From contig CALIAF010000026.1 of assembly GCA_938041335.1 (NCBI GenBank), forward strand, positions 48,604 through 112,603: 64,000 bases of DNA, written 5' to 3'. Source of the stretch: an uncultured Ulvibacter sp. Its GTDB lineage: Bacteria; Bacteroidota; Bacteroidia; Flavobacteriales; Flavobacteriaceae. Position 1 is the stretch's first letter; every line of letters begins with the position of its first letter. This document shows, one piece after another, positions 1 through 9,240 of this stretch. The notes below the pieces were generated by a model that did not search any database, had not been told where the DNA came from, and worked only from the letters and a program-made list of their open reading frames with translations. A program made the translations under genes and the position numbers.

Positions 1-545
1 TCAAAAATGACCACCTTCACCTCTTTAAAAGACGCTTTATATGCAACTATCTTATCTACATATTCTGAGTTAAATCTATAATACCAAAAGTCTGAATACC
101 CGGCTTTACGCCTTTGATCTTCTGCTTGCAACGCATCATAAAAAGTTAAGTTCTCTCTCCCCTCACGTACTAAATGTAAATAATTAGAATACGCTCTTTT
201 TATAGGATCTCGCAACATAAAAATCACTTTAGTGTCTTCCCCTAGAGTTTGCTTAATTGAAGGAATAATACTAGGATAATTAGCATATGATGGCGAAAAA
301 TCTCCACGCGCCGTTTCTCCGGCTGAGGCTTGATATAATTTATCATAATCTTCCTTTGTGCGTATTAAAAAATCCATCAAGGCATTGTCATCTTTACCAG
401 AAGTATCGGTAGATAAAATTTCAGAAGTAAAATAATGTAGCTCTTTTTGTTCTGGCACAAATATCTCAGGATGTTCCATGAGATAATAGTACAGTGACGT
501 AGTCCCGCATTTAGGAAATCCAGCAACAATAAAGTTAGGAAGCAT
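1..545 (-). CDS. Sulfotransferase domain protein, C-terminus outside the window
   Basis: Predicted PAPS-dependent sulfotransferase acting on a carbohydrate or other acceptor. The frame starts at ATG 545 and stays open to the left edge, giving about 181 residues. Residues 11-18 read PKCGTTSL, the 5'-phosphosulfate loop of the family, and further on LRDPIKRAYSNY is the 3'-phosphate binding motif. The catalytic base region lies between them. It is the last visible gene of a minus-strand polysaccharide cluster, 11 nt after the Wzz-like gene, so a role in sulfating the surface glycan is a reasonable inference. The acceptor cannot be told from sequence. Confidence 0.85.
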   Translation of the reverse strand, partial: MLPNFIVAGFPKCGTTSLYYYLMEHPEIFVPEQKELHYFTSEILSTDTSGKDDNALMDFLIRTKEDYDKLYQASAGETARGDFSPSYANYPSIIPSIKQTLGEDTKVIFMLRDPIKRAYSNYLHLVREGRENLTFYDALQAEDQRRKAGYSDFWYYRFNSEYVDKIVAYKASFKEVKVVIF

Positions 546-556
546 ATACCGTTAAT

Positions 557-1522
557 TTATGCTTGTTTAGCACTCATTCTCTTATAGAAACTAAAAAACC
601 AAGAGATAAGAACAAATAAGACAACCAACACAATAGGTAACAACACAGACTTCATGTCTAATATGCTAAAAGCATAGTACATCTTAGGTGTGTTAATAAG
701 TGAAACAGGTTTATCCATATTGATGAGGTCAATTTTTAATTCCTCTACATCGTTCATTATATTTCTTTTTTCTCCAAGCAATAAATGCAGATTCGAAGAC
801 TGGCTGCTATTAAATACGTATTGAGGACCATCCTTATCTGTCTTTGCATTGTTTTCATAACTGTTCATCACAGCATCAATTCCCGCTATACTTTTTATAT
901 GATTACTAATCTGTGCTTGTATCTCCGCCTTACCAATAACTTGTGCTTTTTTATAAAAGTCATTATCATTTAAATAAGTCATTATTGACTGAATAATCGT
1001 GTTTGGCGCATCTCCACTTGTCGTTAGTTCTAGCTCGTGATACTTATACTTGTCAATAAAAACACTCGATGTTAAAAGCTCATCTTCAAAATCTGCTGAG
1101 GCCATAAACTCCTCAAAAACACGATCTTGATCTCTAACTAGGCTTGTTAATTTTATAATGTCTACAAAAGGGGAGATCTCTAATTCTTTTAAAACTCTAT
1201 TTTCAGAATCAAATCCATACGTCTTACCGCGATGCGGATCTTTTTCGACCTTTTTAAGTACATCAATAGCGTCATACACATAATGCGCACTACCAAAGTT
1301 TGTCTGTAAAATCATAATAGTTTTCTTCTCGCCTACACTATTTGCTTCCCACAAATACCCTAAGCCAATTCCTCCTGCAATAAGCAAAAGCAATACAATC
1401 CAGTTTCTTAAGACAAACTGAATGCAATTAAAAATCCACACTAAAAAACTACGCCATAAGTCACCTATTTTCTTAAAAACAAGCCCTAAATCTATTTCGT
1501 CATTGGTATGTTGCTGTTCCAT
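557..1522 (-). CDS. Wzz-like polysaccharide chain-length / co-polymerase protein
   Basis: A 321-residue inner-membrane protein with the two-helix layout of Wzz-type polysaccharide co-polymerases: a short cytoplasmic N-terminus, a hydrophobic segment at about residues 40-57, a long periplasmic part, and a second helix at about 290-313 followed by a basic tail. No kinase domain is present, so it is not a Wzc-type tyrosine kinase. Lying between rfbD and a sulfotransferase gene, it probably sets the length of, or helps export, the rhamnose-containing surface polysaccharide. The assignment rests on topology and context; sequence identity to a named family is weak by eye. Confidence 0.6.
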   Translation of the reverse strand: MEQQHTNDEIDLGLVFKKIGDLWRSFLVWIFNCIQFVLRNWIVLLLLIAGGIGLGYLWEANSVGEKKTIMILQTNFGSAHYVYDAIDVLKKVEKDPHRGKTYGFDSENRVLKELEISPFVDIIKLTSLVRDQDRVFEEFMASADFEDELLTSSVFIDKYKYHELELTTSGDAPNTIIQSIMTYLNDNDFYKKAQVIGKAEIQAQISNHIKSIAGIDAVMNSYENNAKTDKDGPQYVFNSSQSSNLHLLLGEKRNIMNDVEELKIDLINMDKPVSLINTPKMYYAFSILDMKSVLLPIVLVVLFVLISWFFSFYKRMSAKQA

Positions 1523-1529
1523 ATATTTA

Positions 1530-2384
1530 TTATACTATATTGGTTATTAGTTGTTGTAAGCTTTCTTTCCAGTCTGGAGCTTTCACTCCTAACAATACTT
1601 CAATTTTATGAGACGAAAGCACACTATACGCTGGTCTTTTGGCAAAAGTAGGATAATGCTTGGTTTTAGCAAGTTTTGTGGTCTGTAATTGATTTGAATT
1701 CTTTAAAATTTCCGAAGCAAAATCATACCAAGTCCCTTCACCACTATTGCTATAATGATACAGGCCGTATTTTTTTGTTTTAGAAATGATAATACTCCAG
1801 ATGCATTTTGCTAAATCGTTTGCATTTGTAGGCGTACCTATTTGTTCTGTGGTAATCGTTAACAGTTTACCGGCTGCCGAATTCTTTAAAATGGTATTCA
1901 AAAAATTATGTCCGTATTGCGAGTACAACCACGAGGTCCGCAAAATAAAATAGCGCTCCATTGTTTGTGCAAGTACCTCTTCCCCTTTTAATTTTGACGC
2001 GCCATATACGTTAATTGGGTTCGTTTTATCTGTTTCTAAATAGGGGGTTTTCTTAGTCCCATCAAACACATAATCTGTAGAGATTTGAATAAATACCCCT
2101 TCTTGTTTTTTACAGGCCTCAGCCAAGTGTTGTACACTCGATGCATTAATCAAATAGGCTTGTTCTTGGTCACTCTCTGCTTGTTCCACATTAGTGTATG
2201 CTGCAGTATTGATACAATAATCATAGGTGTTTCTGCCGAAATGTGCTCCAATTGCTCCCGCATCTGTTATGTCAAGATTCGCTCTAGTTAAATAATGAAT
2301 CTCGAAATTATCACCTTTGGGCGCGGCATCTTTTATGCATTGCGCTAATTGTCCTTTTGCTCCGGTAACTAAAATCTTTTTCAT
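1530..2384 (-). CDS. rfbD: dTDP-4-dehydrorhamnose reductase
   Basis: Last enzyme of dTDP-L-rhamnose synthesis, reducing dTDP-4-keto-L-rhamnose with NAD(P)H in the cytoplasm. The 284-residue length is typical. The N-terminus carries the Rossmann motif GAKGQLA (residues 8-14), with Ala in place of the usual last Gly; the catalytic Tyr-Lys pair is in YGASKLKGE. It is fourth in the rfbB-rfbA-rfbC-rfbD order and starts at ATG. A stem-loop of the dispersed 18-nt family lies 6 nt upstream of this ATG, between rfbC and rfbD. Confidence 0.95.
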   Translation of the reverse strand: MKKILVTGAKGQLAQCIKDAAPKGDNFEIHYLTRANLDITDAGAIGAHFGRNTYDYCINTAAYTNVEQAESDQEQAYLINASSVQHLAEACKKQEGVFIQISTDYVFDGTKKTPYLETDKTNPINVYGASKLKGEEVLAQTMERYFILRTSWLYSQYGHNFLNTILKNSAAGKLLTITTEQIGTPTNANDLAKCIWSIIISKTKKYGLYHYSNSGEGTWYDFASEILKNSNQLQTTKLAKTKHYPTFAKRPAYSVLSSHKIEVLLGVKAPDWKESLQQLITNIV

Positions 2385-2390
2385 TTCTAA

Positions 2391-2408
2391 TACCCGAGAA
2401 GTCGGGTA
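2391..2408 (-). repeat. 18-nt stem-loop, 6 nt upstream of rfbD
   Basis: Read with the gene: TACCCGA-CTTC-TCGGGTA, 7-bp perfect arms and a CTTC loop, preceded by AGT. It ends exactly 6 nt before the rfbD start codon and belongs to the family described in the findings. Confidence 0.8.
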
Positions 2409-2417
2409 ACTGTTTAA

Positions 2418-2966
2418 TCAATCTTTAGTCGCTTCCTCAAAACTAGGAAGCGCTGCATCCTTTGCAGAAACTATTAATTGCTCGTGAGGAAGATGCCAAT
2501 CTAGCTGCAAGGTTGCGTCGTTAAAGAGGATCCCGCCCTCTGCTTCTTTGTGGTATAAATTGTCACATTTATAGGCAAATATGGAGGTTTCTGATAAGGT
2601 GATAAAACCATGGGCAAAACCTCGAGGCACAAAAAGCTGTTTATGATCTACATCATCAAGAATAATAGAAAAATGCTGCCCAAAAGTTTTTGAATCGCTT
2701 CTAATATCAACCACTATATCTAATACGCGACCCTTAGCTGCTCTTACCAATTTAGCCTGGGCAAATTCACCGGTCTGATAGTGCATCCCTCTTAAAACTC
2801 CTTTGGTGCTCTTAGACTGATTGTCCTGCACAAAGTTTGTAGACAATCCTGTTACCTTTTTAAAGGTATCTTCATTAAATGTTTCAATAAAGACCCCTCG
2901 TTCATCCTTAAATACGGAAGGTTCAAGAATAAAACAGTCTATTAATGGGGTTTGCGTAATTTTCAA
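2418..2966 (-). CDS. rfbC: dTDP-4-dehydrorhamnose 3,5-epimerase
   Basis: Double epimerisation of dTDP-4-keto-6-deoxyglucose at C3 and C5 in the rhamnose pathway. The 182-residue cupin shows the expected GVLRGMHYQ segment with the catalytic His, PRGFAHGF, and a later Tyr in KCDNLYH. The only start that keeps the conserved N-terminus (MKITQTPLIDCFILEP) is TTG at 2966; the codon immediately before it is a stop (TAA). It lies between rfbA and rfbD in the operon. A copy of a widespread intergenic repeat sits in the 73-nt gap to rfbA. Confidence 0.95.
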   Translation of the reverse strand: MKITQTPLIDCFILEPSVFKDERGVFIETFNEDTFKKVTGLSTNFVQDNQSKSTKGVLRGMHYQTGEFAQAKLVRAAKGRVLDIVVDIRSDSKTFGQHFSIILDDVDHKQLFVPRGFAHGFITLSETSIFAYKCDNLYHKEAEGGILFNDATLQLDWHLPHEQLIVSAKDAALPSFEEATKD

Positions 2967-3009
2967 TTATGATCGGTTTTTATTAGATAATGTAACCTAG
3001 CTTTGTGAC

Positions 3010-3031
3010 CTTCGACAAGCTCAGGGTGACA
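3010..3031. repeat. Dispersed intergenic repeat (CAAGCTCAGGGTGAC type)
   Basis: The stretch holds CTTCGACAAGCTCAGGGTGA, the same word found near 37.7, 44.6 and 47.1 kb. Here it sits between rfbA and rfbC, flanked by direct GTGAC pentamers. Similar sequences are common between genes in Bacteroidota genomes. Confidence 0.65.
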
Positions 3032-3039
3032 ATTACCTG

Positions 3040-3897
3040 TTATTCTAATTGCATTAAATGCTTGCCATAACCACTTTTAAGTAAAGGTTCTGCTAAGGCA
3101 TGCAACTGTTCTTTTGTTATAAACCCTTGCTCATAGGCGGCTTCTTCAATTGCACCTATTTTAAGCCCTTGTCGCTCCTCAATTACTTCTACAAATTTTG
3201 AAGCTTGCATCAATGAAGTAAATGTCCCAGTATCAAGCCATGCAGTTCCTTTATCTAGAATGCTTACGCTTAGCTTTCCTTGTTTTAGATATTCATTATT
3301 AACATCTGTGATTTCAAGTTCGCCACGATGACTCGGTTTTATTTGAGCGGCAATTTCAACAACACTATTATCATAAAAGTAAATTCCTGGAACCGCAAAA
3401 TTTGACTTTGGTTTCTCTGGTTTCTCTTCAATTGAAAGTGCTTTACCGTCACTGTCAAAATCCACCACACCATAACGTTCTGGATCGTGCACATGATAGG
3501 CATAAATAATACCGCCATCTGGATCATTATTAGCCTGTAACAATTCTTTAAGCCCAGAACCATAAAAAATGTTATCCCCTAGCACGAGGGCAACTTTATC
3601 TTGTCCAATAAAATCTTTACCAATAATAAATGCCTCTGCAAGCCCATTTGGGTGTTCTTGAACCGCATAATTAAAAACACACCCTAATCGTGAACCATCA
3701 CCCAATAGTTTTTCAAATAAAGGCAGATCTTGTGGTGTAGAAATAATTAAAATCTCGCGGATACCCGCAGATATTAGAGTAGACAAAGGGTAATAAATCA
3801 TCGGTTTGTCATAAATAGGCATCAACTGCTTACTCACCGCCAATGTTAATGGATGCAATCGTGTCCCTGATCCTCCTGCTAATACGATTCCTTTCAA
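3040..3897 (-). CDS. rfbA: Glucose-1-phosphate thymidylyltransferase
   Basis: Makes dTDP-glucose from dTTP and glucose 1-phosphate, the first committed step toward dTDP-L-rhamnose. The 285-residue length and the N-terminal nucleotide-binding motif [13 protein letters not shown] are typical, as are GDNIFYG and the [12 protein letters not shown] segment. The start giving the canonical N-terminus MKGIVLAGG is TTG at 3897. rfbB ends 11 nt upstream. Neighbouring rfbB and rfbC also start with TTG. Confidence 0.96.
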   Translation of the reverse strand: MKGIVLAGGSGTRLHPLTLAVSKQLMPIYDKPMIYYPLSTLISAGIREILIISTPQDLPLFEKLLGDGSRLGCVFNYAVQEHPNGLAEAFIIGKDFIGQDKVALVLGDNIFYGSGLKELLQANNDPDGGIIYAYHVHDPERYGVVDFDSDGKALSIEEKPEKPKSNFAVPGIYFYDNSVVEIAAQIKPSHRGELEITDVNNEYLKQGKLSVSILDKGTAWLDTGTFTSLMQASKFVEVIEERQGLKIGAIEEAAYEQGFITKEQLHALAEPLLKSGYGKHLMQLE

Positions 3898-3908
3898 TTT
3901 GTTTGGTT

Positions 3909-4928
3909 TTATATTAATCGATCTTCATTATCCAAATACCACTCGACGGTTTTTCTAATTCCGCTTTCAAAATTCTCTTTTGCCTTCCAGCCTAATTCGC
4001 CCTCGAGTTTTGTTGCGTCTATTGCGTATCTAAAATCATGTCCAGGTCTGTCAGTAACATATGTAATTTGTTCTCTATACGACTCTTGTGCTGGCTTAAT
4101 AACATCAAGAATGTCGCAAATAGTATGTGCAATATAAATATTTTCTCGTTCGTTACGGCCGCCTATGTTATAGGTTTCTCCAAGATCCCCGTTCTTAACA
4201 GCAAGCATAATTCCGATACAGTGATCTTCTACGTATAACCAGTCACGAACATTTTTGCCGTCTCCATAAATAGGAATAGGCTCCCCAGAGATGGCTTTTC
4301 GAATAATAGTAGGAATCAATTTTTCTTTATGTTGATGTGGACCATAATTGTTAGAACAATTGGTCGTTACTACCGGCATCGCATAAGTATGGAAATAACT
4401 TCGTACTAAGAAATCACTAGACGCTTTACTCGCGCTGTAAGGACTATTTGGTGCGTATGGGGTTTCTTCTGTGAAAAGTCCCGTTTTCCCTAAAGTCCCA
4501 TAAACCTCATCAGTGGATACGTGTAAAAAACGTGCGTTTTTAAACGAGTCTTTTAACTGATTTGGGCCCTCCATCCAGGTCGTATAAGCCGCATGTAGAA
4601 GGTTAAAAGTTCCTACAATATTTGTAGTGATAAATGCACCAGGATTTGTAATAGAATTATCCACGTGTGACTCTGCAGCAAAATGAATTACTCGGCTAAA
4701 TTTATGAGTCTCAAAAAGAGAATTAACTAGAGACTGATCACAAATATCTCCCTTTATAAAACTAAAATTTTTTGCTTCTGAAATAGCCGCAAGATTGTCC
4801 ATATTTGCCGCATATGTAAGGTTGTCTAGAACATAAACTTCATCTGTAGTTTGCTCAATAGCCATAACGGCATAATTTGAGCCAATGAAGCCCGCGCCGC
4901 CTGTAATTAACACTTTATTGTCTGCCAA
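3909..4928 (-). CDS. rfbB: dTDP-glucose 4,6-dehydratase
   Basis: NAD-dependent short-chain dehydrogenase/reductase that converts dTDP-glucose to dTDP-4-keto-6-deoxyglucose. The 339 residues include the Rossmann motif GGAGFIGS near the N-terminus, STDEVYG, and the catalytic YSASK. Because GGAGFIG must be included, the start is TTG at 4928 ([11 protein letters not shown]); there is no suitable ATG. First of the four rfb genes on the minus strand, 14 nt after the 560-residue gene, so probably in one transcript with it. Confidence 0.96.
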   Translation of the reverse strand: MADNKVLITGGAGFIGSNYAVMAIEQTTDEVYVLDNLTYAANMDNLAAISEAKNFSFIKGDICDQSLVNSLFETHKFSRVIHFAAESHVDNSITNPGAFITTNIVGTFNLLHAAYTTWMEGPNQLKDSFKNARFLHVSTDEVYGTLGKTGLFTEETPYAPNSPYSASKASSDFLVRSYFHTYAMPVVTTNCSNNYGPHQHKEKLIPTIIRKAISGEPIPIYGDGKNVRDWLYVEDHCIGIMLAVKNGDLGETYNIGGRNERENIYIAHTICDILDVIKPAQESYREQITYVTDRPGHDFRYAIDATKLEGELGWKAKENFESGIRKTVEWYLDNEDRLI

Positions 4929-4942
4929 AATATATTTTTAGT

Positions 4943-6625
4943 TTAGTCTAATATTGTTTTTAACATTTTCTCAGTGATTAGGTATGTGGGTTTTACTCCT
5001 GTTGTCCCCAATCCACCAGAAGCTAAAGTGCTTCCTGTTTCTAATGGGTTATCACTAGCATAATAGGCATATAAAACCTTGACCTTTTTCTTAATGCTAT
5101 TCCTTATTTTTGATGCTGCCTGAATTGCTTTTTGATAATGCGCCCCTTCCATTTCAAGACCAATTACATCCCACGTGGATGTATTGAAAAACTTCAAAAT
5201 ATCTCTGTTTTGTAAGGAAGTTCCCATCACAGAAATCATAGCTCCTGAACAAACATTTACATCATCATCAGCAAACATAGATTTCTTTAACTTATTTTTA
5301 AAGGGATAATTGTCTGCCGTACCCTCAAAGATATGTGCATTAGGGATCATTATATCTCCTTTACCTCCTTCTAAGATTCCTGCTTTTCCCATAATGCATA
5401 TAGAATCTACATTCATATAATGTGCTTTTTTACCATCCATAAATGGTTTGAGCAACTCATCCATAGTTTCATAAGCTTGTTCTCCAAAAGCATAATCCAT
5501 AACCACTATTACTGGTTTTTCTTCCTTGGCTATTTCAGAAACAGATACATAACTTTCTGGCGGCAATAAGGCGGTATCAAAAATTTGCACATTAATATTT
5601 GTTCCACTTTCGTCTTCAAGGTAGGTCATACCGTTTGCAACCGCTGCTTTTATTACTTTCTTTCTTAAAGGTCCATTGGTATTGTCGCTTAAAATCTCAT
5701 ACACCTCCATAGCCGTTTTCTTTTTAAGCTCGGTTTTTAGGGCTACTGGCGTAAATAGGGTGTTCATGACACTGTGCATGTTTGCGCTAATAATATGTAA
5801 AGGGCGCTCTAATAGACCTTTACTTTTTAAGGTCTCTTTAATTCTAATTGCCCAACGTTCTCCATGTATGTGATGTCCTAGTCGTTCTCGGAGCACCGGA
5901 CTAAAAGTAATGACACGTTTGTTATCATTAAGCATCTCGTCTATAGCCAGTTTTCCTAGATAATAAATGATGTTTAAAAATCGGTTGCTGTCATTAGGCA
6001 GCGCAAAACTGCTATATACAGCAGATACCTCTTTAAAAGTTCTACCTAAAAAATTTGCTGTATGTGTGAGTGCAACCTCGCGTTCTTCTTGTGTAAGTTC
6101 TTCTTTTTTAAGTGCGGCTTGTTCTAGCTTTTTCCAGTCTCTCTTTAAAGTGCCTTTTTCGTTGACCACCACTCGCTTCATAATTTTATGCGACTCGATG
6201 TATAAAAAAGTAAGATGGGTAAGAATGTCATAGATTTCTGATCGCCCTCTAGTGATCTCAATATTCATTTGCTCTTCATCTATACGATAGCAATTACGTC
6301 GTCTTTTGGGTGGTACTATAGAAGTAAAGTGGCTGTTACCATACCCTTCATCACTAGTCAGGTTGATGTAGCGGCACTCTTCAATACCAAAGGGCAAGCG
6401 TTCAATCACGTATAGCAAACCTTGCAACTCTATCTTCTCCTCTGCGATAGAGCCGTAAATTTCAGGGCGCAAGGTTAAAAGAGATTCTCTTAATGATTCT
6501 CCACTAACTCCCATGGGCTTATAAAAACCTCTATTAAAGAGGTGTCTCATGGTAATATAAAGGCGCTCAATGGCGCCGCTGCTCTCTTGAGCTCTTGTTC
6601 TATTGTGTGATTTTCCTTCTGTCAT
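4943..6625 (-). CDS. Uncharacterised protein with a phosphorylase-like C-terminal half
   Basis: A 560-residue protein I do not recognise by name. The C-terminal part resembles the PNP/UDP nucleoside phosphorylase fold: IMGKAGILEGGKGDIMIPNA fits the phosphate-loop region and VIGLEMEGAHY fits the substrate-binding EMEG motif of MTA/SAH nucleosidases and AMP nucleosidase. The N-terminal 300 residues have no motif I know. The chosen start is ATG 6625, not the in-frame TTG at 6634, because that TTG lies inside a perfect -7 box (TATCTTTG). It heads the rfb cluster, with rfbB 14 nt downstream; the functional link is unclear. Confidence 0.7.
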   Translation of the reverse strand: MTEGKSHNRTRAQESSGAIERLYITMRHLFNRGFYKPMGVSGESLRESLLTLRPEIYGSIAEEKIELQGLLYVIERLPFGIEECRYINLTSDEGYGNSHFTSIVPPKRRRNCYRIDEEQMNIEITRGRSEIYDILTHLTFLYIESHKIMKRVVVNEKGTLKRDWKKLEQAALKKEELTQEEREVALTHTANFLGRTFKEVSAVYSSFALPNDSNRFLNIIYYLGKLAIDEMLNDNKRVITFSPVLRERLGHHIHGERWAIRIKETLKSKGLLERPLHIISANMHSVMNTLFTPVALKTELKKKTAMEVYEILSDNTNGPLRKKVIKAAVANGMTYLEDESGTNINVQIFDTALLPPESYVSVSEIAKEEKPVIVVMDYAFGEQAYETMDELLKPFMDGKKAHYMNVDSICIMGKAGILEGGKGDIMIPNAHIFEGTADNYPFKNKLKKSMFADDDVNVCSGAMISVMGTSLQNRDILKFFNTSTWDVIGLEMEGAHYQKAIQAASKIRNSIKKKVKVLYAYYASDNPLETGSTLASGGLGTTGVKPTYLITEKMLKTILD

Positions 6626-6631
6626 ATACTG

Positions 6632-6639
6632 CAAAGATA
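6632..6639 (-). promoter_or_regulatory. Bacteroidota -7 box for the 560-aa gene and rfb operon
   Basis: TATCTTTG on the minus strand, matching TAnnTTTG. It ends 6 nt before ATG 6625, so transcription would begin at or next to the start codon. No clear -33 TTG at the usual distance. Confidence 0.55.
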
Positions 6640-6714
6640 CAATTATTGCATTTTAAGTGCTAAAATGTTTGGTGCAGTGAAAAACAAATGTGCCATTATA
6701 TGACAACAATATTA

Positions 6715-8193
6715 TTACAGTTGATTCGCAATCTTACGATCATTAGACAAACGCGGCACCTTATTTTGCCCGCCTAATTTACCTTGTGATTTCATGTATT
6801 GCTGAAATGCGCCACGCGCTAAGCTTGTTATTTTTAATGGCTGTAGCACCTTCCCTTTTATTAAATCATAATAATAGCTATTTTGAGTTTGCATAGATTG
6901 ATCCATAAAATCTGTGACGGCCTTCAGGTCTTTTGGGGTCTCTTCAAACTCAATAAGCCATTCATGATAAGGGAGCTGGTCATTCACTTCTAGCTGCGGT
7001 GCCACCGTAAATTCTGAAATGCTAAAACTAAAAGCATCCATGGCTGCTGCCATCGCTTGCTCCACTTCTTTGCCAATCACGTGCTCACCAAAGGCCGAAA
7101 TAAAATGCTTTATCCTTCCTGAAACCACTAGTCTGTATGGCTTCAATGAGGTAAACATCACGGTATCGCCTATATTATAACACCACAATCCAGCATTTGA
7201 AGTAATAAGCAACACATAATTTACGCCTACTTCTACTTCACCTATGGTTACTCGTTTTGGCGTTTCAGTAAAAAAATCATCTGCTTTTACAAACTCATAA
7301 AACATCCCACTGTCTAACTGCAGCAACAGTCCTTTTTCTTTCTGCGTATCTTGAAAAGCAAAAAACCCTTCACTTGCAGGAAACAACTCAATACTATCTA
7401 CTTTACGACCTATAAGCGCCTCAAATTTTGCGCGATAAGGCTCATAATTTACTCCGCCATAAATAAATAGCTCAAAGCCTTTAAAAAGGTCCCCTACTTT
7501 TTTATCTGTTGCAGTATTTAATCGCTCAAAATACATCTGTACCCAAGAAGGAATCCCGCTAATCACGGTCATATCTTCTGTCTTGGTTTCTTCTACAATC
7601 GCATCTACTTTGGTCTCCCAGTCGTCAATACAATTGGTTTCCCAAGTTGGCATTCTGTTTTTCATGAGGTAGCTAGGTACATAATGCGCTACAATGCCCG
7701 AAAGTCTTCCTAATCCAATCCCGTTTTTTTCGGTCATCTCTGGGCTGCCTTGCAAGAAAATCATCTTTCCATTTACAAAATCTGCTTTACCTGTTTCGTG
7801 AATGTAGCAAAGAATGGCGTTTCGTGCTGCTTTAATATGCGTAGGCATCGACTCCTTTGTGAGCGGAATATACTTTGCACCACTTGTTGTGCCACTTGTC
7901 TTTGCAAAATATAGCGGTTTTCCGGGCCATAAAACATCTTCTTTGCCGGCAACCACTTGATCCACGTAAGGGCGCAGCTGCTCATAATCACGAATAGGGA
8001 CTTGCTTCACAAAATCTGCGTGCGTTTTAATTTGAGAAAAGTGATGGTCTTGCCCAAATTGTGTGTCTTCGGCAGATTTCAGTAATGATAAAAAAACTTT
8101 GTGCTGGGTCGCCACAGGATTGTCCATCCATTTTTTCATTTTACGGACTACCACGCGAGCAAATATTTTTGCGCCAAAAGATTTTAAGGACAT
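6715..8193 (-). CDS. GH3 auxin-responsive promoter family protein (acyl-adenylating)
   Basis: A 492-residue member of the GH3 family, whose plant members adenylate carboxylic acids and conjugate them to amino acids; bacterial substrates are unknown. Visible motifs include the ATP-binding TSGTTSGAKYIPLT near residue 105, FPASEGFF in the middle, and YNIGDTVMF, all typical of ANL/GH3 enzymes. The length fits bacterial GH3 proteins. It stands alone on the minus strand, with an ATG start and a short gap to the upstream M23 peptidase gene. Confidence 0.88.
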   Translation of the reverse strand: MSLKSFGAKIFARVVVRKMKKWMDNPVATQHKVFLSLLKSAEDTQFGQDHHFSQIKTHADFVKQVPIRDYEQLRPYVDQVVAGKEDVLWPGKPLYFAKTSGTTSGAKYIPLTKESMPTHIKAARNAILCYIHETGKADFVNGKMIFLQGSPEMTEKNGIGLGRLSGIVAHYVPSYLMKNRMPTWETNCIDDWETKVDAIVEETKTEDMTVISGIPSWVQMYFERLNTATDKKVGDLFKGFELFIYGGVNYEPYRAKFEALIGRKVDSIELFPASEGFFAFQDTQKEKGLLLQLDSGMFYEFVKADDFFTETPKRVTIGEVEVGVNYVLLITSNAGLWCYNIGDTVMFTSLKPYRLVVSGRIKHFISAFGEHVIGKEVEQAMAAAMDAFSFSISEFTVAPQLEVNDQLPYHEWLIEFEETPKDLKAVTDFMDQSMQTQNSYYYDLIKGKVLQPLKITSLARGAFQQYMKSQGKLGGQNKVPRLSNDRKIANQL

Positions 8194-8245
8194 TTAATGT
8201 TGTTGTTTATGTATTTAATACCTCAATCTGAGCGCAACCGAAACG

Positions 8246-9112
8246 CTACTCAAAATCAATAAAATTAGTAGGATCCATCGGTACACCATCCATCCATAGC
8301 TCAAAATGCAAGTGAGGCCCTGTACTTAATTCTCCCGTGTTTCCGGCAATGGCAATCACTTCTCCAGCCTTCACTAAATCGCCTTGAGTTTTTAATAACG
8401 ATGCATTATGTTTATACGCGCTAATAAAATTATTGGAGTGTTTTAAAATGATCACATAGCCAGTGTCTGCCGTCCATTCTGCAAATATAACGGTACCGTC
8501 TGCTGCAGCCTTAATGGGTGCATCTTTTATAGTCACGACATCTACGGCATAATGTTTTTCTTCTGGTTTAAACCCGTCAGATATAGTTCCTTTTACGGGT
8601 GTCGAGAAGGCAAAATTTGCCACCGAAACGTCAGTTAGTGGGTTATACTTATCTTCTTGGTCAACGCGATCTCTTAACGCTAAATCTCGCTGCGAGGCAT
8701 TTAAATCTACATCGCTTGCTTCTAGTTTTGCCGCTTCTACAATGCTGTCTTTATTAAACTGTACCGTTTTTACATCGCCAGACAGCACTTTTCTTATGGA
8801 CGAAATGTATTGCTGATTGACCTTAATTTGCTGTCGTAAAGAATCTGCGGTAAATTGAAGCGAGGTCGCTTGCTTTTTTAACGAGGTAGAGGAGTACCCA
8901 GGAATGTATTCTCTTAAGGGTGTAAATGCAATAAAAAGTGTCGTAATACCAATTAAAAATAGTGCGGCCAGAATACTGAAAACAAAAACATTAAGCCTAT
9001 TGAGTTTAAACGAAAAACGTTCCTCAAAGGTGTTTTCATTGAGCACCACCAGTCTATAGGTGTGGAGCAATTTCTTTTTAAAGTTTTTTCGTCTTTTTTC
9101 TTTGTCTGCCAT
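8246..9112 (-). CDS. M23 family metallopeptidase (LytM/peptidoglycan endopeptidase)
   Basis: Membrane-anchored peptidase of 288 residues, probably cutting peptidoglycan cross-links or activating amidases in the periplasm. A basic cytoplasmic N-terminus is followed by one membrane helix, a coiled region, and a C-terminal M23 domain with HYAVDV and GPHLHFELW zinc ligands. The start is placed at ATG 9112 (MADKEKRRKNF) because a -7 box TATATTTG overlaps the longer possible start at 9148, which would be untranscribed. Divergent from tatA. Confidence 0.9.
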   Translation of the reverse strand: MADKEKRRKNFKKKLLHTYRLVVLNENTFEERFSFKLNRLNVFVFSILAALFLIGITTLFIAFTPLREYIPGYSSTSLKKQATSLQFTADSLRQQIKVNQQYISSIRKVLSGDVKTVQFNKDSIVEAAKLEASDVDLNASQRDLALRDRVDQEDKYNPLTDVSVANFAFSTPVKGTISDGFKPEEKHYAVDVVTIKDAPIKAAADGTVIFAEWTADTGYVIILKHSNNFISAYKHNASLLKTQGDLVKAGEVIAIAGNTGELSTGPHLHFELWMDGVPMDPTNFIDFE

Positions 9113-9145
9113 ATTTACACGGAGATGCTTGCCAACATTAATAAA

Positions 9146-9153
9146 CAAATATA
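9146..9153 (-). promoter_or_regulatory. -7 box for the M23 peptidase gene
   Basis: TATATTTG on the minus strand matches TAnnTTTG and sits 33 nt before ATG 9112. It overlaps the alternative upstream start and so decides against it. Confidence 0.5.
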
Positions 9154-9193
9154 ATGCAAATGCTGCTGCGTTGCTAAACTCCTTCTTAAAACG

Positions 9194-9222
9194 TTGTATC
9201 TGCTAATTTCTTGTTACCTTTG
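9194..9222 (+). promoter_or_regulatory. Promoter of tatA (-33 TTG, -7 TACCTTTG)
   Basis: TTG at 9194-9196, 18 nt spacer, TACCTTTG at 9215-9222. This matches the Bacteroidota TTG-N17-23-TAnnTTTG consensus and lies 18 nt before ATG 9241. Confidence 0.65.
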
Positions 9223-9240
9223 TCATATAATTCTATTACT

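Noticed and set aside
4655..4670. TTATCCACG, a near-perfect DnaA box
   Set aside because: Single copy inside rfbB codons, with no neighbouring boxes.
8194..8245. The short gap before the GH3 gene, searched for an RNA element
   Set aside because: Only 52 nt with no hairpin or promoter box.
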